Part shown: one piece after another, positions 18,695-26,427 of the stretch
Numbering within the stretch: the stretch's first letter is position 1
Layout of the letters: the number at the start of each line of letters is the position of its first letter
Assembly: GCF_010728325.1 (NCBI RefSeq)
Contig: NZ_AP022570.1
Span: 2,170,001 to 2,234,000, forward strand
Length of the DNA stretch: 64,000 bases
From: Mycolicibacterium poriferae
Lineage (GTDB): Bacteria; Actinomycetota; Actinomycetes; Mycobacteriales; Mycobacteriaceae
Direction: 5' to 3'
Translations under genes and position numbers: made by a program
Notes under the pieces: generated by a model
The model's database searches: none
The model's input: only the letters and a program-made list of their open reading frames with translations
What the model was told of the DNA's origin: nothing

Positions 18695-18767
18695 GCGGTG
18701 TCTTCGAACCGTTGAGCAGGCGATTTGGAGGGCCGCCGGGCCCACCGGTAACCTAGCGTTCACCCGA

Positions 18768-18841
18768 CGCGGGGTGGAGCAGCTCGGTAGCTCGCTGGGC
18801 TCATAACCCAGAGGTCGCAGGTTCGAATCCTGTCCCCGCTA
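18768..18841 (+). tRNA. Initiator tRNA-fMet (CAT anticodon)
   Basis: A 74-base cloverleaf with anticodon CAT at 18802-18804. Initiator identity is shown by the three G-C pairs closing the anticodon stem (GGG before, CCC after the loop) and by the unpaired first acceptor position (C1 against T72). The T-loop GGTTCGAATCC is standard. The 3' end reads TA-CTA, so CCA is not encoded and must be added after transcription. A strong terminator follows eight bases later. Confidence 0.96.
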
Positions 18842-18848
18842 CTAGGTG

Positions 18849-18882
18849 GAACGGCCCTCGGACGCAAGTCCGGGGGCCGTTC
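18849..18882 (+). terminator. Terminator after tRNA-fMet
   Basis: A 15-bp stem with one G-U pair: GAACGGCCCTCGGAC (18849-18863), tetraloop GCAA, GTCCGGGGGCCGTTC (18868-18882), followed by TCATT. It begins eight bases after the tRNA and also faces the convergent oxidoreductase gene ending at 18919. Confidence 0.9.
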
Positions 18883-18918
18883 TCATTGGCGTTGCGCGAC
18901 GGTGTTATACCGCCGCCG

Positions 18919-19353
18919 TCAGGATGCGCCGCGCCCGTCGGGCTGATCGTTGTTCTTGTGCGCGCCCCAACCGTGGATCCGGTCGATCTCGATGACCGCG
19001 CTGACGCGGGGCCGGTCCCGGTCCGGGTAAGGCTTGCCCTGATAGTGCTGCGACAGGGCATCGATATCGGCGAGACCCTCGTCGTCGTACATGCGCACAA
19101 CCCGGCCGATGGCGGTGACGTGGGTGTACCAGTCGTCGCCGTCGATCACGGTGAGCGAGACCCGGGGGTCTCGGCGCATGTGGGCCAACCGTTTTCGGGC
19201 GACGTCCATGTTGACGAGCAGCTGGTCGTCACGCAATAGGTACCAGGTGGCGGCCGAAACCGGCTGGCCGTCGCGGCGGGTGGTGGCGATGACGGCAGGG
19301 TTGGGCCTGCCCAGCATCTGTCGGGCGTCGTCGGAGAGCGGTGCTGACGTCAT
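18919..19353 (-). CDS. PPOX-class F420-dependent oxidoreductase
   Basis: A 144-residue split-barrel protein of the pyridoxamine 5'-phosphate oxidase-like superfamily, actinobacterial FDOR-B type. Typical features are RPNPAVIATTRRDGQPVSAATWYL (first strands), LLVNMDVARKRLAHMRRDPRVSLTV (cofactor phosphate and flavin/F420 contacts) and the C-terminal sequence RVSAVIEIDRIHGWG. These small enzymes use cofactor F420 or FMN to reduce varied substrates; the substrate is unknown. ATG at 19353. It is separated by 41 bases from the carotenoid gene that lies downstream of its start side on the same strand. Confidence 0.82.
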   Translation of the reverse strand: MTSAPLSDDARQMLGRPNPAVIATTRRDGQPVSAATWYLLRDDQLLVNMDVARKRLAHMRRDPRVSLTVIDGDDWYTHVTAIGRVVRMYDDEGLADIDALSQHYQGKPYPDRDRPRVSAVIEIDRIHGWGAHKNNDQPDGRGAS

Positions 19354-19394
19354 GGAGTGGGGATGCCCCGACTACGCCTCGTTCACGCCGGCTG

Positions 19395-20954
19395 TTACCC
19401 GCGATCTTTACGTCGCCGCGGTACCTGCGGCACCCCGGCAAGCAGCCCCCGCTGCGGGACCCCGGAGATGGGCTCGGCGGCGGCGCCCAGTTCGGCCAGG
19501 ACGTCGTTGGCGGCCAGCACACCAGACATCGCCGAGCGTTCCATCAGACCCGCCAGGTACGGAAGTTCGATGTAGTCACCGGCCAGTCGCAGCCCGCGGG
19601 CGTCGGTGCGCACCCCGGGACGGCTGCCCGCCGAACCGGGCGGGAACGCCGGCGCGGTGGCCTCCAGTCGGTTGTGCGCGTGTGTGACGGTCGCGTCGGC
19701 GGTTTCCGGCCACAGGGTGGCAAGTTCGGCGCGCATGGCGGCGGCCGCATCCTCGGCGTCGTCCAGGCGGCATGAGTACGAATGCAGTTCGATCACCGAT
19801 CCGCCGGTTGTGGCCGCCCACCGGATGCTGGGCTCCTCCAACCGGGAGTACAGCGCGATCGAATCGAGATTGGGTTGCCCGCTGACGGCGCTGAACGGCG
19901 CCCGCTCGGGTGCGACGTCGCGGTCCAGCCAGATCCGGCTGACCGCGAACGGCGGTGCCACCGCAAGATTTCGGCACTTCTCGGCCAGCAGCGGGGCCGC
20001 CGCAGCGGTCGCCGGGGAGCTGTCGATCACCGAGCGCAGCGCTCCGGGATCCAGCCCCAGGATCACGTGCCGGGCCGTGAAGCGCCCTGCCTCGGTGTCG
20101 ACGTGCCAGTCGGGGCCGTCCGGTTCGACAGCCGTGACAGCGGTGCCCCGATGCACCCGACCCCCACGCTGCTCGAGGTAGCGCTGCAGCGGATGCCAGA
20201 TGGCGGTGGCGTGATCGGTGTCGGGCACGTCGAAGCCGATGCCCTCGGGGTTGCCCAGGAAGTAGTAGTGGAACATCGCCACCAGTTCGGCCGCGGAGAG
20301 CTGACCCTGGTTGCAGAAGAACGACCGGGCGAACGCCTCGAACAGCATGCTGCGGGTCCGCTCGGTCATCCCGAGACCGTCGAGAAACGTTGCCGCGTCG
20401 ATGTTGTCGAGTTCGGCGGTCGTGGTGGCGCGGTCGTAGGCCAGCAGGGCGCGGCCCGTGTCCGGGTCGGCTCGGGTCAACTCGCGCCGCGACAGGCTCT
20501 TCGATCGCAGCGCCAGCGCCAGCAGGTTCAGCGGTGGCGCGGCGGGCAGCCCGGACAGGTCCTCGGCCGGCCAGCTCGCCGAGATCACCGGGTAGCTGGA
20601 TACCGGGGCCAGGAACGACAACTGCGGGTCGGCGCGACGCAGAATCGAGCGCCAGGTGTAGTAGTGCCGGAAGAACGCGTGGAAGCCGTGCTCGATGTAC
20701 TGCTCGGTGCCGTCCGGGAGCCGCTCGGGCCAGGCGCCCAGGCGTCCGCCGAGATGATCGTTGGCCTCCAGCACGGTGACCGCCACGCCCCGTTCGGCCA
20801 GCACGACGGCCGCCGACATGCCGGCGATGCCGCCACCGACGACGATCGCCGTGGCTCCGGGGGCGACGTCGGAGGGCAGCAGCGGATCCGGTGTCACCAG
20901 GCGGCGGGGCCGCATCCGCAACGGCGCGGCGCGGCTTCTCAATGCATCCGTCAT
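19395..20954 (-). CDS. CrtU/CruE-like FAD-dependent carotenoid desaturase/methyltransferase family protein
   Basis: A 519-residue flavoprotein. The Rossmann motif VVGGGIAGMSAAVVLAERG is near residue 37; then GFHAFFRHYYTWRSILRRADP, SRSFF-type FARSFFCNQGQLSAAELVAMFHYYFLG, PPFAVSRIWLDRDV and the C-terminal LAGDYIELPYLAGLMERSAMSG. This run of motifs is that of CrtU/CruE enzymes, which turn a beta-ionone ring into an aromatic ring, rather than CrtI desaturases. The actual reaction here is inferred. Its ATG at 20954 overlaps the stop codon of the CruF-like gene (ATGA), implying translational coupling. A longer in-frame opening to 21401 runs through that gene and was rejected. Confidence 0.7.
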   Translation of the reverse strand: MTDALRSRAAPLRMRPRRLVTPDPLLPSDVAPGATAIVVGGGIAGMSAAVVLAERGVAVTVLEANDHLGGRLGAWPERLPDGTEQYIEHGFHAFFRHYYTWRSILRRADPQLSFLAPVSSYPVISASWPAEDLSGLPAAPPLNLLALALRSKSLSRRELTRADPDTGRALLAYDRATTTAELDNIDAATFLDGLGMTERTRSMLFEAFARSFFCNQGQLSAAELVAMFHYYFLGNPEGIGFDVPDTDHATAIWHPLQRYLEQRGGRVHRGTAVTAVEPDGPDWHVDTEAGRFTARHVILGLDPGALRSVIDSSPATAAAAPLLAEKCRNLAVAPPFAVSRIWLDRDVAPERAPFSAVSGQPNLDSIALYSRLEEPSIRWAATTGGSVIELHSYSCRLDDAEDAAAAMRAELATLWPETADATVTHAHNRLEATAPAFPPGSAGSRPGVRTDARGLRLAGDYIELPYLAGLMERSAMSGVLAANDVLAELGAAAEPISGVPQRGLLAGVPQVPRRRKDRG

Positions 20955-21775
20955 GGCCGCTCCGGTTCGCGTGCGCGCCGCCGCAGCAGGGCAAGGGTGA
21001 ACGGGATGGCGATGGCTCCCATCAGGATTCCGCCCATCACCGCGGACCCCGGCAGGCCGAAGAAGACGACATGCGCCATCACCGAGGAAAAGTACACCCA
21101 CAGATACAGCGCAGCCGCCGGTCCCGAGGGGCCGTCGTGCGGTGGCAGTGTCATGTGCAGGGCGGCCATGATCAGGGTGGTGACCAGCAACCACCCGAGA
21201 TAATTGGTCAACGGAATGCCCGGGACGAGGGGGAGTCCGGGGTCGGGATGCGTCCACGTCCAATGCCCGGCGTCGACCATCTGCGGATCCAGGAACACGT
21301 CCCAGGCGGTCAGGGCAAGCGCACCGACCGCCACGACCGCGCCGGGCCGGCGGGCCAGTGTCCGGGCGACGACCAGCGCCGGCCAGGCCATCATCACCCA
21401 CGCCAGCGGGATCACCACCGGCACACCGAGCAGTTCCGGACCCAGCGTCCCGCTGTAGGCGTACGCGCCGAACGGGAACCCGGTGTGCACACCGACCGCC
21501 TCGGCCAGCAGACCACCGCCGCCTGCGATCGTGATGAGCAGCACCGCACCCCTACCGCCGTGCACGCGGGTGACGTCGGCGACGGCGGCGAGGAAGAACA
21601 GCACCACGCTGGCCGTCGTGATCTCGGTGCGCGGCCCGTCGGGCAGCAACGGGTAGAGGATCTGGCTGGTGATCGCCGCCGCCACGAGCAGCCACGCCGG
21701 GTGGACCGCGCGCAGCGAGCGCGACGGCACGGCCAACGCCACCTCTGCCACCTCCGTTCGAGACGAAGCCGTCAC
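20951..21775 (-). CDS. cruF: CruF-like carotenoid 1,2-hydratase (DUF422 membrane protein)
   Basis: A 274-residue polytopic membrane protein with about seven hydrophobic segments. GFPFGAYAYSG, IPLAWVMMAWPALVVART, ALTAWDVFLDPQMVDAGHWTW and GIPLTNYLGWLL are hallmarks of the CruF/bisanhydrobacterioruberin hydratase family, which adds water to the psi end of acyclic or monocyclic carotenoids. The GTG at 21775 was chosen to avoid running into the divergent glycosyltransferase; the frame continues upstream without a family-like sequence. It is translationally coupled to the CrtU-like gene and divergent, by 57 bases, from the GT2 gene, as cruF and cruG are associated in cyanobacteria. Confidence 0.78.
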   Translation of the reverse strand: MTASSRTEVAEVALAVPSRSLRAVHPAWLLVAAAITSQILYPLLPDGPRTEITTASVVLFFLAAVADVTRVHGGRGAVLLITIAGGGGLLAEAVGVHTGFPFGAYAYSGTLGPELLGVPVVIPLAWVMMAWPALVVARTLARRPGAVVAVGALALTAWDVFLDPQMVDAGHWTWTHPDPGLPLVPGIPLTNYLGWLLVTTLIMAALHMTLPPHDGPSGPAAALYLWVYFSSVMAHVVFFGLPGSAVMGGILMGAIAIPFTLALLRRRAREPERP

Positions 21776-21832
21776 CCTGGGTGCGCCGCCGGGTGGTGGC
21801 GGACCGGGGTGAGTGCTCCGTAGAGTTCTCAG

Positions 21833-23038
21833 GTGCCCCACGCGCGACAACCGAAACCCATCCGGACGCTCGTCCTGGCGGGTTCGTTCCTGGCGTGTTT
21901 GGGCACGGTTCACGAACTTCTCAACCTACGTTACCTGCGGCGTCCGCCCGCCAAGCCGCCGTCGGTGAGCGTGCCGGTGTCGGTTCTGGTGCCGGCGCGC
22001 GACGAGGCCCACCGCATCGCGCCGACGATCCGGTCGCTACTGACCCAGCGCGGCCTCACCGATGTCGAGATCCTGGTGTTGGACGACAACTCCACCGATG
22101 GCACGGCCGACGTCGTCCGCGGCGTGGCCCCGACCGATGCCCGGTTGCGGGTGCTGACCGGCACCCCGCCGCCGGCCGGCGCGCTGGGCAAACCGCACGC
22201 GTGCGCGCAGCTGGCCGCCGCGGCGCGCGGCGCGATCCTGGTGTTCGTCGACGCCGACGTGGTGCTGTCGCCGGACGCCGTGGCGGCCGCGGTCGCCGTG
22301 TTACGCGGCCCGGACCCGCTGGATCTGGTGAGTCCGTGGCCGCGCCAACTCGCGACGGGGTTCTCCGGCCGGCTGATCCAGCCGCTGCTGGCATGGTCGT
22401 GGCTGACGACGGTGCCGCTGCGCGTTGCGGAGCGGTCGGCGCGGCCGTCGATGGCGGTGGCCAACGGTCAGTTCCTCGTGATCGAGGCCGACGCCCTGGC
22501 CCGGGTAGGCGGGTGGCAGTCGGTGTCCGGGGAGGTGCTCGACGACATCGCGCTGGCCCGAAGGATCCGCGCCGGCGGCGGGCGCACGGGCGTCGCCGAC
22601 GGGTCCGCCATCGCGACCTGCCGGATGTACGACAACGGTCGCGAACTGCGCGACGGGTACCGCAAGTCGCTGTGGGCAGCGTTCGGCTCCCCGCTGGGAG
22701 CCATCGCGGTCGCCGCGGCTCTGGCCGTGGTCTACGTGTTGCCCCCGGTCGCGGCGACGACCGGGTCCCGGATCGGCGCCGTCGGCTATCTCGCCGCGGT
22801 GCTGGGTCGGATCCTGTCGGCGCGCTGGTGCGGTACGACGGAGCGAGGCGCGACCATTGATGTGGAGCGGGGCGCGACCATCGAATCGGAGCGGGGCGCG
22901 GTCATCAGGTCTGAGCGAGGCGCGATGATCGATGCCGTGGCGCATCCGCTCTCGGTGCTGACCCTGCTGGGGCTGCTCACCTCGTCCTGGGCCGGCCGGC
23001 TCCGTGGCTCGCTGCAGTGGAAAGGCCGAGCGCTGTGA
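21833..23038 (+). CDS. GT2 family glycosyltransferase (CruG-like) with an inserted repeat
   Basis: A 401-residue membrane-associated glycosyltransferase. After an N-terminal hydrophobic segment come VPVSVLVPARDEAHRI (nucleotide-sugar fold), ILVLDDNSTDGT, VFVDADV (the DxD-type metal site) and a QxSVSGEVLDD-IALARRI segment; C-terminal hydrophobic helices follow. In carotenoid loci such enzymes (CruG) attach a sugar to hydroxylated carotenoids, which suits the neighbouring CruF-like hydratase. Codons 337-368 encode four copies of an eight-residue repeat beginning ERGA, between two hydrophobic segments, not expected in the family. The start is GTG at 21833; the stop overlaps the next start by four bases. 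Confidence 0.78.
   Translation: MPHARQPKPIRTLVLAGSFLACLGTVHELLNLRYLRRPPAKPPSVSVPVSVLVPARDEAHRIAPTIRSLLTQRGLTDVEILVLDDNSTDGTADVVRGVAPTDARLRVLTGTPPPAGALGKPHACAQLAAAARGAILVFVDADVVLSPDAVAAAVAVLRGPDPLDLVSPWPRQLATGFSGRLIQPLLAWSWLTTVPLRVAERSARPSMAVANGQFLVIEADALARVGGWQSVSGEVLDDIALARRIRAGGGRTGVADGSAIATCRMYDNGRELRDGYRKSLWAAFGSPLGAIAVAAALAVVYVLPPVAATTGSRIGAVGYLAAVLGRILSARWCGTTERGATIDVERGATIESERGAVIRSERGAMIDAVAHPLSVLTLLGLLTSSWAGRLRGSLQWKGRAL
22841..22936 (+). repeat. 24-bp in-frame tandem repeat, four units
   Basis: Units at 22841-22864, 22865-22888, 22889-22912 and 22913-22936 each begin GAGCG(A/G)GGCGCG and encode ERGATIDV, ERGATIES, ERGAVIRS and ERGAMIDA. The array lies inside the glycosyltransferase gene, in frame, between membrane segments. 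The unit length preserves the frame, so copy number could change without breaking the protein. Confidence 0.9.
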
Positions 23039-24579
23039 GTCGGGTGGTCGTCATCGGAGCAGGCTTGGGCGGGCTCGCGACCGCCGCCCGGCTGGCCGCG
23101 GCCGGGCACACGGTGACGGTGTTCGAGAGCGCCGACACCGTGGGCGGAAAGCTCGGACTCCTCGAGCGCGACGGCTTCACCTTCGACACGGGTCCGTCGC
23201 TGCTCACGCTGCCCGCGGTGCTGCAGCAGGTGTTCGCCGACACCGGCGCCCCGCTCGAATTGCCGCTCAGCGCAGTCGATCCGGCGTGTTCGTACGTCTT
23301 CGGTGACGGTACGACCCTGACGCTGCCGCACGACGCGGCCGCGGTTCCGGCAGCGCTCGACGCGGGTCTCGGCGCCGGCGCCGGTGTGGCGTGGCAGCGG
23401 TTGCACGACCGGTCGCGACGGCTGTGGGAACTGGTCGGCGAGCCGGTGCTGCGCCGCCCGGTGTCCCTGGCCGCGATGGCGCGCATGAGCACCCGCCCGG
23501 CCGATCTGCGCGTGGTGGCGCCGTGGCTGACCATCGACGGTCTCGGCCGGCGGATGCTGCCCGACGCCCGGTTGCGCACCTGGTTGAACCGCTATGCCAC
23601 CTATTCCGGATCCGACCCGCGCCGCACACCTGCCGTGCTGTCGGTGACCGCCTTCGTGGAGCAGGAGTTCGGCGCGTGGTACGTGCCCGGCGGTCTGCGA
23701 CGCATCGTGGAGGCGCTCGCCGAGCGCTGCCGTGAACTCGGCGTCGAGGTGCACACCGCGACGCCGGTCGAGTCGGTCAGCGTGCGCAACGGCCGCGCCA
23801 CCGGCGTGCGGGTCGCGGGCCGCGACGTGACCGCCGACGTCGTCGTCAGCAATGCTGACGCCGCGGTGCTCGACGACCGACTGCTGCCGCGGGGCACGGT
23901 CGGTGGCACGCAACGCCGCACGAGGCGCACGCCGCGCTCCATGGCGGGTTTCGTCCTGCTGCTCGGGCTGACGGGGCGAGAGCCGGGCCCGGCGCATCGG
24001 GTCTATTTCCCCGCCGACTACGACGCCGAGTTCGACGCCATCTTCGGCCGGCGACCCGTGCCCGTCGCCGACCCCACCGTCTACGTGCACGCACCCGATG
24101 ACCCGGCGCTGCGGCCCGACGAGAACTCCGAGGGCTGGTTCGTGCTGGTCAACGCACCCGCGCACGATCCGGCGCGCGGGGTCGACTGGGACGAGCCCGG
24201 TCTGCGCGAGCGCTACAGCCGACACATCCTGGACGTGATGGCCGCCCGTGGTGCCGACGTGCGCGACCGGATCCGCGTCCTCGAGACCGTGACCCCCGCC
24301 GACCTGCAGCGTCGCGCCGGTGCACCCGGAGGCGCCATCTACGGCACCGCGTCGCACGGCCCCCGGGCGGCGCTGCGCCGCCCTGCGAACCGCAGCCCGC
24401 TGCCCGGGCTCTACCTGGTGGGCGGCTCGGCGCATCCCGGCGGCGGCATCCCGCTGGTGCTGATGTCCGCCGAGATCGTCGCCGGACTCATCGGTCCGGC
24501 GGGTACGTCGCCGGGATCGAGCGACGAATCCCGAGCCACAGCTGCACCATCGCGACCACACCGACGGCGGTCCACGTGA
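23035..24579 (+). CDS. CrtI-family phytoene desaturase-like FAD enzyme
   Basis: A 514-residue carotenoid desaturase. The FAD Rossmann motif VVVIGAGLGGLATAARLAAAGH opens the protein, TVGGKLGLLERDGFTFDTGPSLLTLP follows, and the C-terminal signature LYLVGGSAHPGGGIPLVLMSAEIVA is that of bacterial phytoene desaturases. In this setting it could be the phytoene desaturase itself or a CrtD-type 3,4-desaturase acting after CruF. GTG at 23035 overlaps the glycosyltransferase stop by four bases (GTGA). The last about 30 residues are Ser/Pro/Arg-rich and overlap, on the other strand, the end of the CDP-alcohol phosphotransferase gene by 92 bases. No crtE or crtB is present in the window. Confidence 0.82.
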   Translation: MSRVVVIGAGLGGLATAARLAAAGHTVTVFESADTVGGKLGLLERDGFTFDTGPSLLTLPAVLQQVFADTGAPLELPLSAVDPACSYVFGDGTTLTLPHDAAAVPAALDAGLGAGAGVAWQRLHDRSRRLWELVGEPVLRRPVSLAAMARMSTRPADLRVVAPWLTIDGLGRRMLPDARLRTWLNRYATYSGSDPRRTPAVLSVTAFVEQEFGAWYVPGGLRRIVEALAERCRELGVEVHTATPVESVSVRNGRATGVRVAGRDVTADVVVSNADAAVLDDRLLPRGTVGGTQRRTRRTPRSMAGFVLLLGLTGREPGPAHRVYFPADYDAEFDAIFGRRPVPVADPTVYVHAPDDPALRPDENSEGWFVLVNAPAHDPARGVDWDEPGLRERYSRHILDVMAARGADVRDRIRVLETVTPADLQRRAGAPGGAIYGTASHGPRAALRRPANRSPLPGLYLVGGSAHPGGGIPLVLMSAEIVAGLIGPAGTSPGSSDESRATAAPSRPHRRRST

Positions 24580-25171
24580 CGGCGAACACGGTGCCCCAGT
24601 CCCACCCGGTGAGCGGCACCCCGGCCCCGGAGATCGCGGCACCCGCGGCCGCCAGTCCGACGACGATCAGTCGGGTAGGGCGTTCGCCGACGGTGATCGC
24701 ACCCGCGCCGGGCATCCCGACGGCCTGTGCGCGGGCGCGCACATACTCCAGCAGCAGTACCAGCGTCAGCGCCGCGATCACCCAACCGGGCGCCGCGCCC
24801 AACGCCAGCAGGACCGCGCCCAGCAGCAGATCACCGAGACGGTCGGCGGTCGAGTCGACCACCGCGCCCAGCGGGCGGGCCTTTCCCGTGCGCAGCGCCA
24901 CCGCGCCGTCCAGACCGTCCAGCACGCCGGCCGCGAGCACCAGCGCTACCGTCAGTGCCGGCCAGCCGGGGCCGGCCACGGCCGCCCACGCGCCCACCAA
25001 CGCCAGCACACCCAGCAACGACAGGACATCGGGCGGAATGCGAACGATCGGACCGCGGGCCAACATTCGCACCATCGACAGCCAGCCCCGCACCACGCGC
25101 GAGGGTTGCACACCGCTGTGCAGCGAGGACCAGCCCGCGTCACCGTCGCCGGCGGGTTGCTGCGCTGTCAT
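24488..25171 (-). CDS. CDP-alcohol phosphatidyltransferase family protein
   Basis: A 227-residue membrane enzyme with six hydrophobic segments. The family catalytic motif DG-x2-A-x9-G-x3-D-x3-D is present in DGAVAL...GAVVDSTAD, all acidic residues kept, but the usual Arg after the Ala is Leu. Such enzymes join a CDP-activated lipid or alcohol to an alcohol such as inositol or glycerol phosphate. The substrate cannot be read from sequence. ATG at 25171 follows a plausible start context; the open frame continues upstream to 25723 as a shadow of the next gene. Divergent from the BrkB-like gene by 33 bases and overlapping tail-to-tail with the CrtI-like gene. Confidence 0.8.
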   Translation of the reverse strand: MTAQQPAGDGDAGWSSLHSGVQPSRVVRGWLSMVRMLARGPIVRIPPDVLSLLGVLALVGAWAAVAGPGWPALTVALVLAAGVLDGLDGAVALRTGKARPLGAVVDSTADRLGDLLLGAVLLALGAAPGWVIAALTLVLLLEYVRARAQAVGMPGAGAITVGERPTRLIVVGLAAAGAAISGAGVPLTGWDWGTVFAVTWTAVGVVAMVQLWLGIRRSIPATYPPDR

Positions 25172-25204
25172 GATGTCAGCTTGCCAGCACGCTGCGACCC
25201 GCCG

Positions 25205-26035
25205 ATGAGCATCGCGGTGAACCGGGCACGCCGGCTGGCATCTCAGGTCGGTAGAACCTTCCCCGGCACGGACCTCGCGCTGTGGGCGGCCGGAGCCACC
25301 TTCTTCGGAGTGATCGGGCTGGTACCGCTGGCGATGGCGTCGTTGTGGATGGCCGGACTGCTGGTCGGACATGACACGGTGACCTCCTCGATGGACACGG
25401 CCATCTCGGGGTTGCCGTCCGGACACGGAACCCCCGAAGCGTTGCGGACCCTGACCTCGGTCGCGTTGGCGATGCCGTGGTGGCAGGCCCTGGTGGTGCT
25501 GTTCCCGGCCAGTCTCTACGGGGAAGGCCTGCGCCGTGCGTTCGTCCAACTGACCCCGGAGACAGACAAACTCACCGGGTGGCGCGGACGCGCCGGCCTG
25601 CTCGGCGTCGCGGCGGTCGCCCCGTTCCTGGTCCTGGCGGTGCTGGCGTTCGCGCCCTACGTGGCGCCGCTGTATACCGGCGAAGGGTGGTCGCTGGTGT
25701 GGGGAGTGTTCGTCGGGTTCCATGTCGTCTGGATCGCGGTCTCGACGGCGTTGGTGGGTGCGTTCGGGCTCATCGCGCCCGGCCGGTTCGGCGTGAAGCC
25801 TCTGCTCGCCGGGGCTTTCGGCACCGGGGCGATCCTGGCCGGGTTCCTACAGGGGTTCCTGCTCTTCTTGGCCATCCCGATCGAATGGTCCGCACCGTTC
25901 GGTGGCCTACCCATCGTCGGTGCGGTGTCGGCGTTGGCGCTGTGGTTGTACCTGATACACATCCTCGTGCTCTGCGGCTTCCGCGTCACCGTGTATCTCA
26001 ACGGCGTGTTCACCGCTCGGGACACGTCCGACTAG
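25205..26035 (+). CDS. YihY/BrkB-like inner membrane protein
   Basis: A 276-residue protein with six hydrophobic segments (about 22-50, 85-110, 128-155, 165-190, 198-225, 235-265). The order, with LYGEGLRRAFVQL after the second segment and ALALWLYLIHILVLCGFRVTVYLN at the end, fits the YihY/BrkB family, once thought to be ribonuclease BN. Members are conserved but lack an agreed function. The ATG at 25205 follows a hydrophilic, non-conserved stretch that could be read in frame from 25106, overlapping the divergent gene; the shorter form was preferred. Confidence 0.72.
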   Translation: MSIAVNRARRLASQVGRTFPGTDLALWAAGATFFGVIGLVPLAMASLWMAGLLVGHDTVTSSMDTAISGLPSGHGTPEALRTLTSVALAMPWWQALVVLFPASLYGEGLRRAFVQLTPETDKLTGWRGRAGLLGVAAVAPFLVLAVLAFAPYVAPLYTGEGWSLVWGVFVGFHVVWIAVSTALVGAFGLIAPGRFGVKPLLAGAFGTGAILAGFLQGFLLFLAIPIEWSAPFGGLPIVGAVSALALWLYLIHILVLCGFRVTVYLNGVFTARDTSD

Positions 26036-26087
26036 GGGGCTGTCCGAGGGAGTTTCGTCGGCGTCATATCGGGGAAACAAGATCGCC

Positions 26088-26375
26088 ATGAAACGTGCGC
26101 AGGTGCTGATGATGTCCGTGCTGGCCTCGGCTGCTGTCCTCAGTGGATGTTCCCAGGTCGAGGAGGTCACCAACCAGGGTGGCGATACCACCTGCAAGGA
26201 CTTCCTGGCTGCCGACGAGGCATCGCAGAACGAGTCGATCACCAAGATGCTGACCGACGAGGGCAAGAACGAGCCGGCGAACGCCGAACTCGCTGGGACG
26301 CGCGTGTCGATCACCACCTACTGCCAGACGGTCGGTACGCCGGAGAGCACCATCAAGGAAGCGCCGCACCTCTGA
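26088..26375 (+). CDS. Small lipoprotein with HdeA-like cysteine pattern
   Basis: A 95-residue exported lipoprotein. Signal peptide MKRAQVLMMSVLASAAVLSGC ends in a lipobox (LSGC, Cys21). The mature part begins with a short linker, then TTCKDFLAADEASQNESITKML, and a second cysteine in TTYCQTVG about 45 residues on. Two cysteines so placed around a small helical domain, with TCxDFL at the start, recall HdeA-type periplasmic acid-stress chaperones, which are disulfide-linked; this is a weak resemblance and not proof of function. It sits alone between the BrkB-like gene and the convergent TetR gene. Confidence 0.7.
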   Translation: MKRAQVLMMSVLASAAVLSGCSQVEEVTNQGGDTTCKDFLAADEASQNESITKMLTDEGKNEPANAELAGTRVSITTYCQTVGTPESTIKEAPHL

Positions 26376-26427
26376 CCGACGGCGGTCGACACATTTCGCG
26401 GCGGCCCGGACGGCCGGCGCCCCTCGG

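Noticed and set aside
19395..20954. CrtI-type phytoene desaturase as the identity of the first carotenoid flavoprotein
   Set aside because: It lacks the C-terminal CrtI signature present in the 23035-24579 gene and instead carries the GFHAFFRHYY and FARSFF motifs of the CrtU/CruE family.
20955..21401. In-frame N-terminal extension of the CrtU-like protein
   Set aside because: It runs through the coding region of the CruF-like gene and has no resemblance to the family; the ATGA overlap at 20951-20954 explains the true start.
22841..22936. Pentapeptide-repeat domain in the glycosyltransferase
   Set aside because: The period is eight residues and the central Leu/Phe pattern of pentapeptide repeats is missing.
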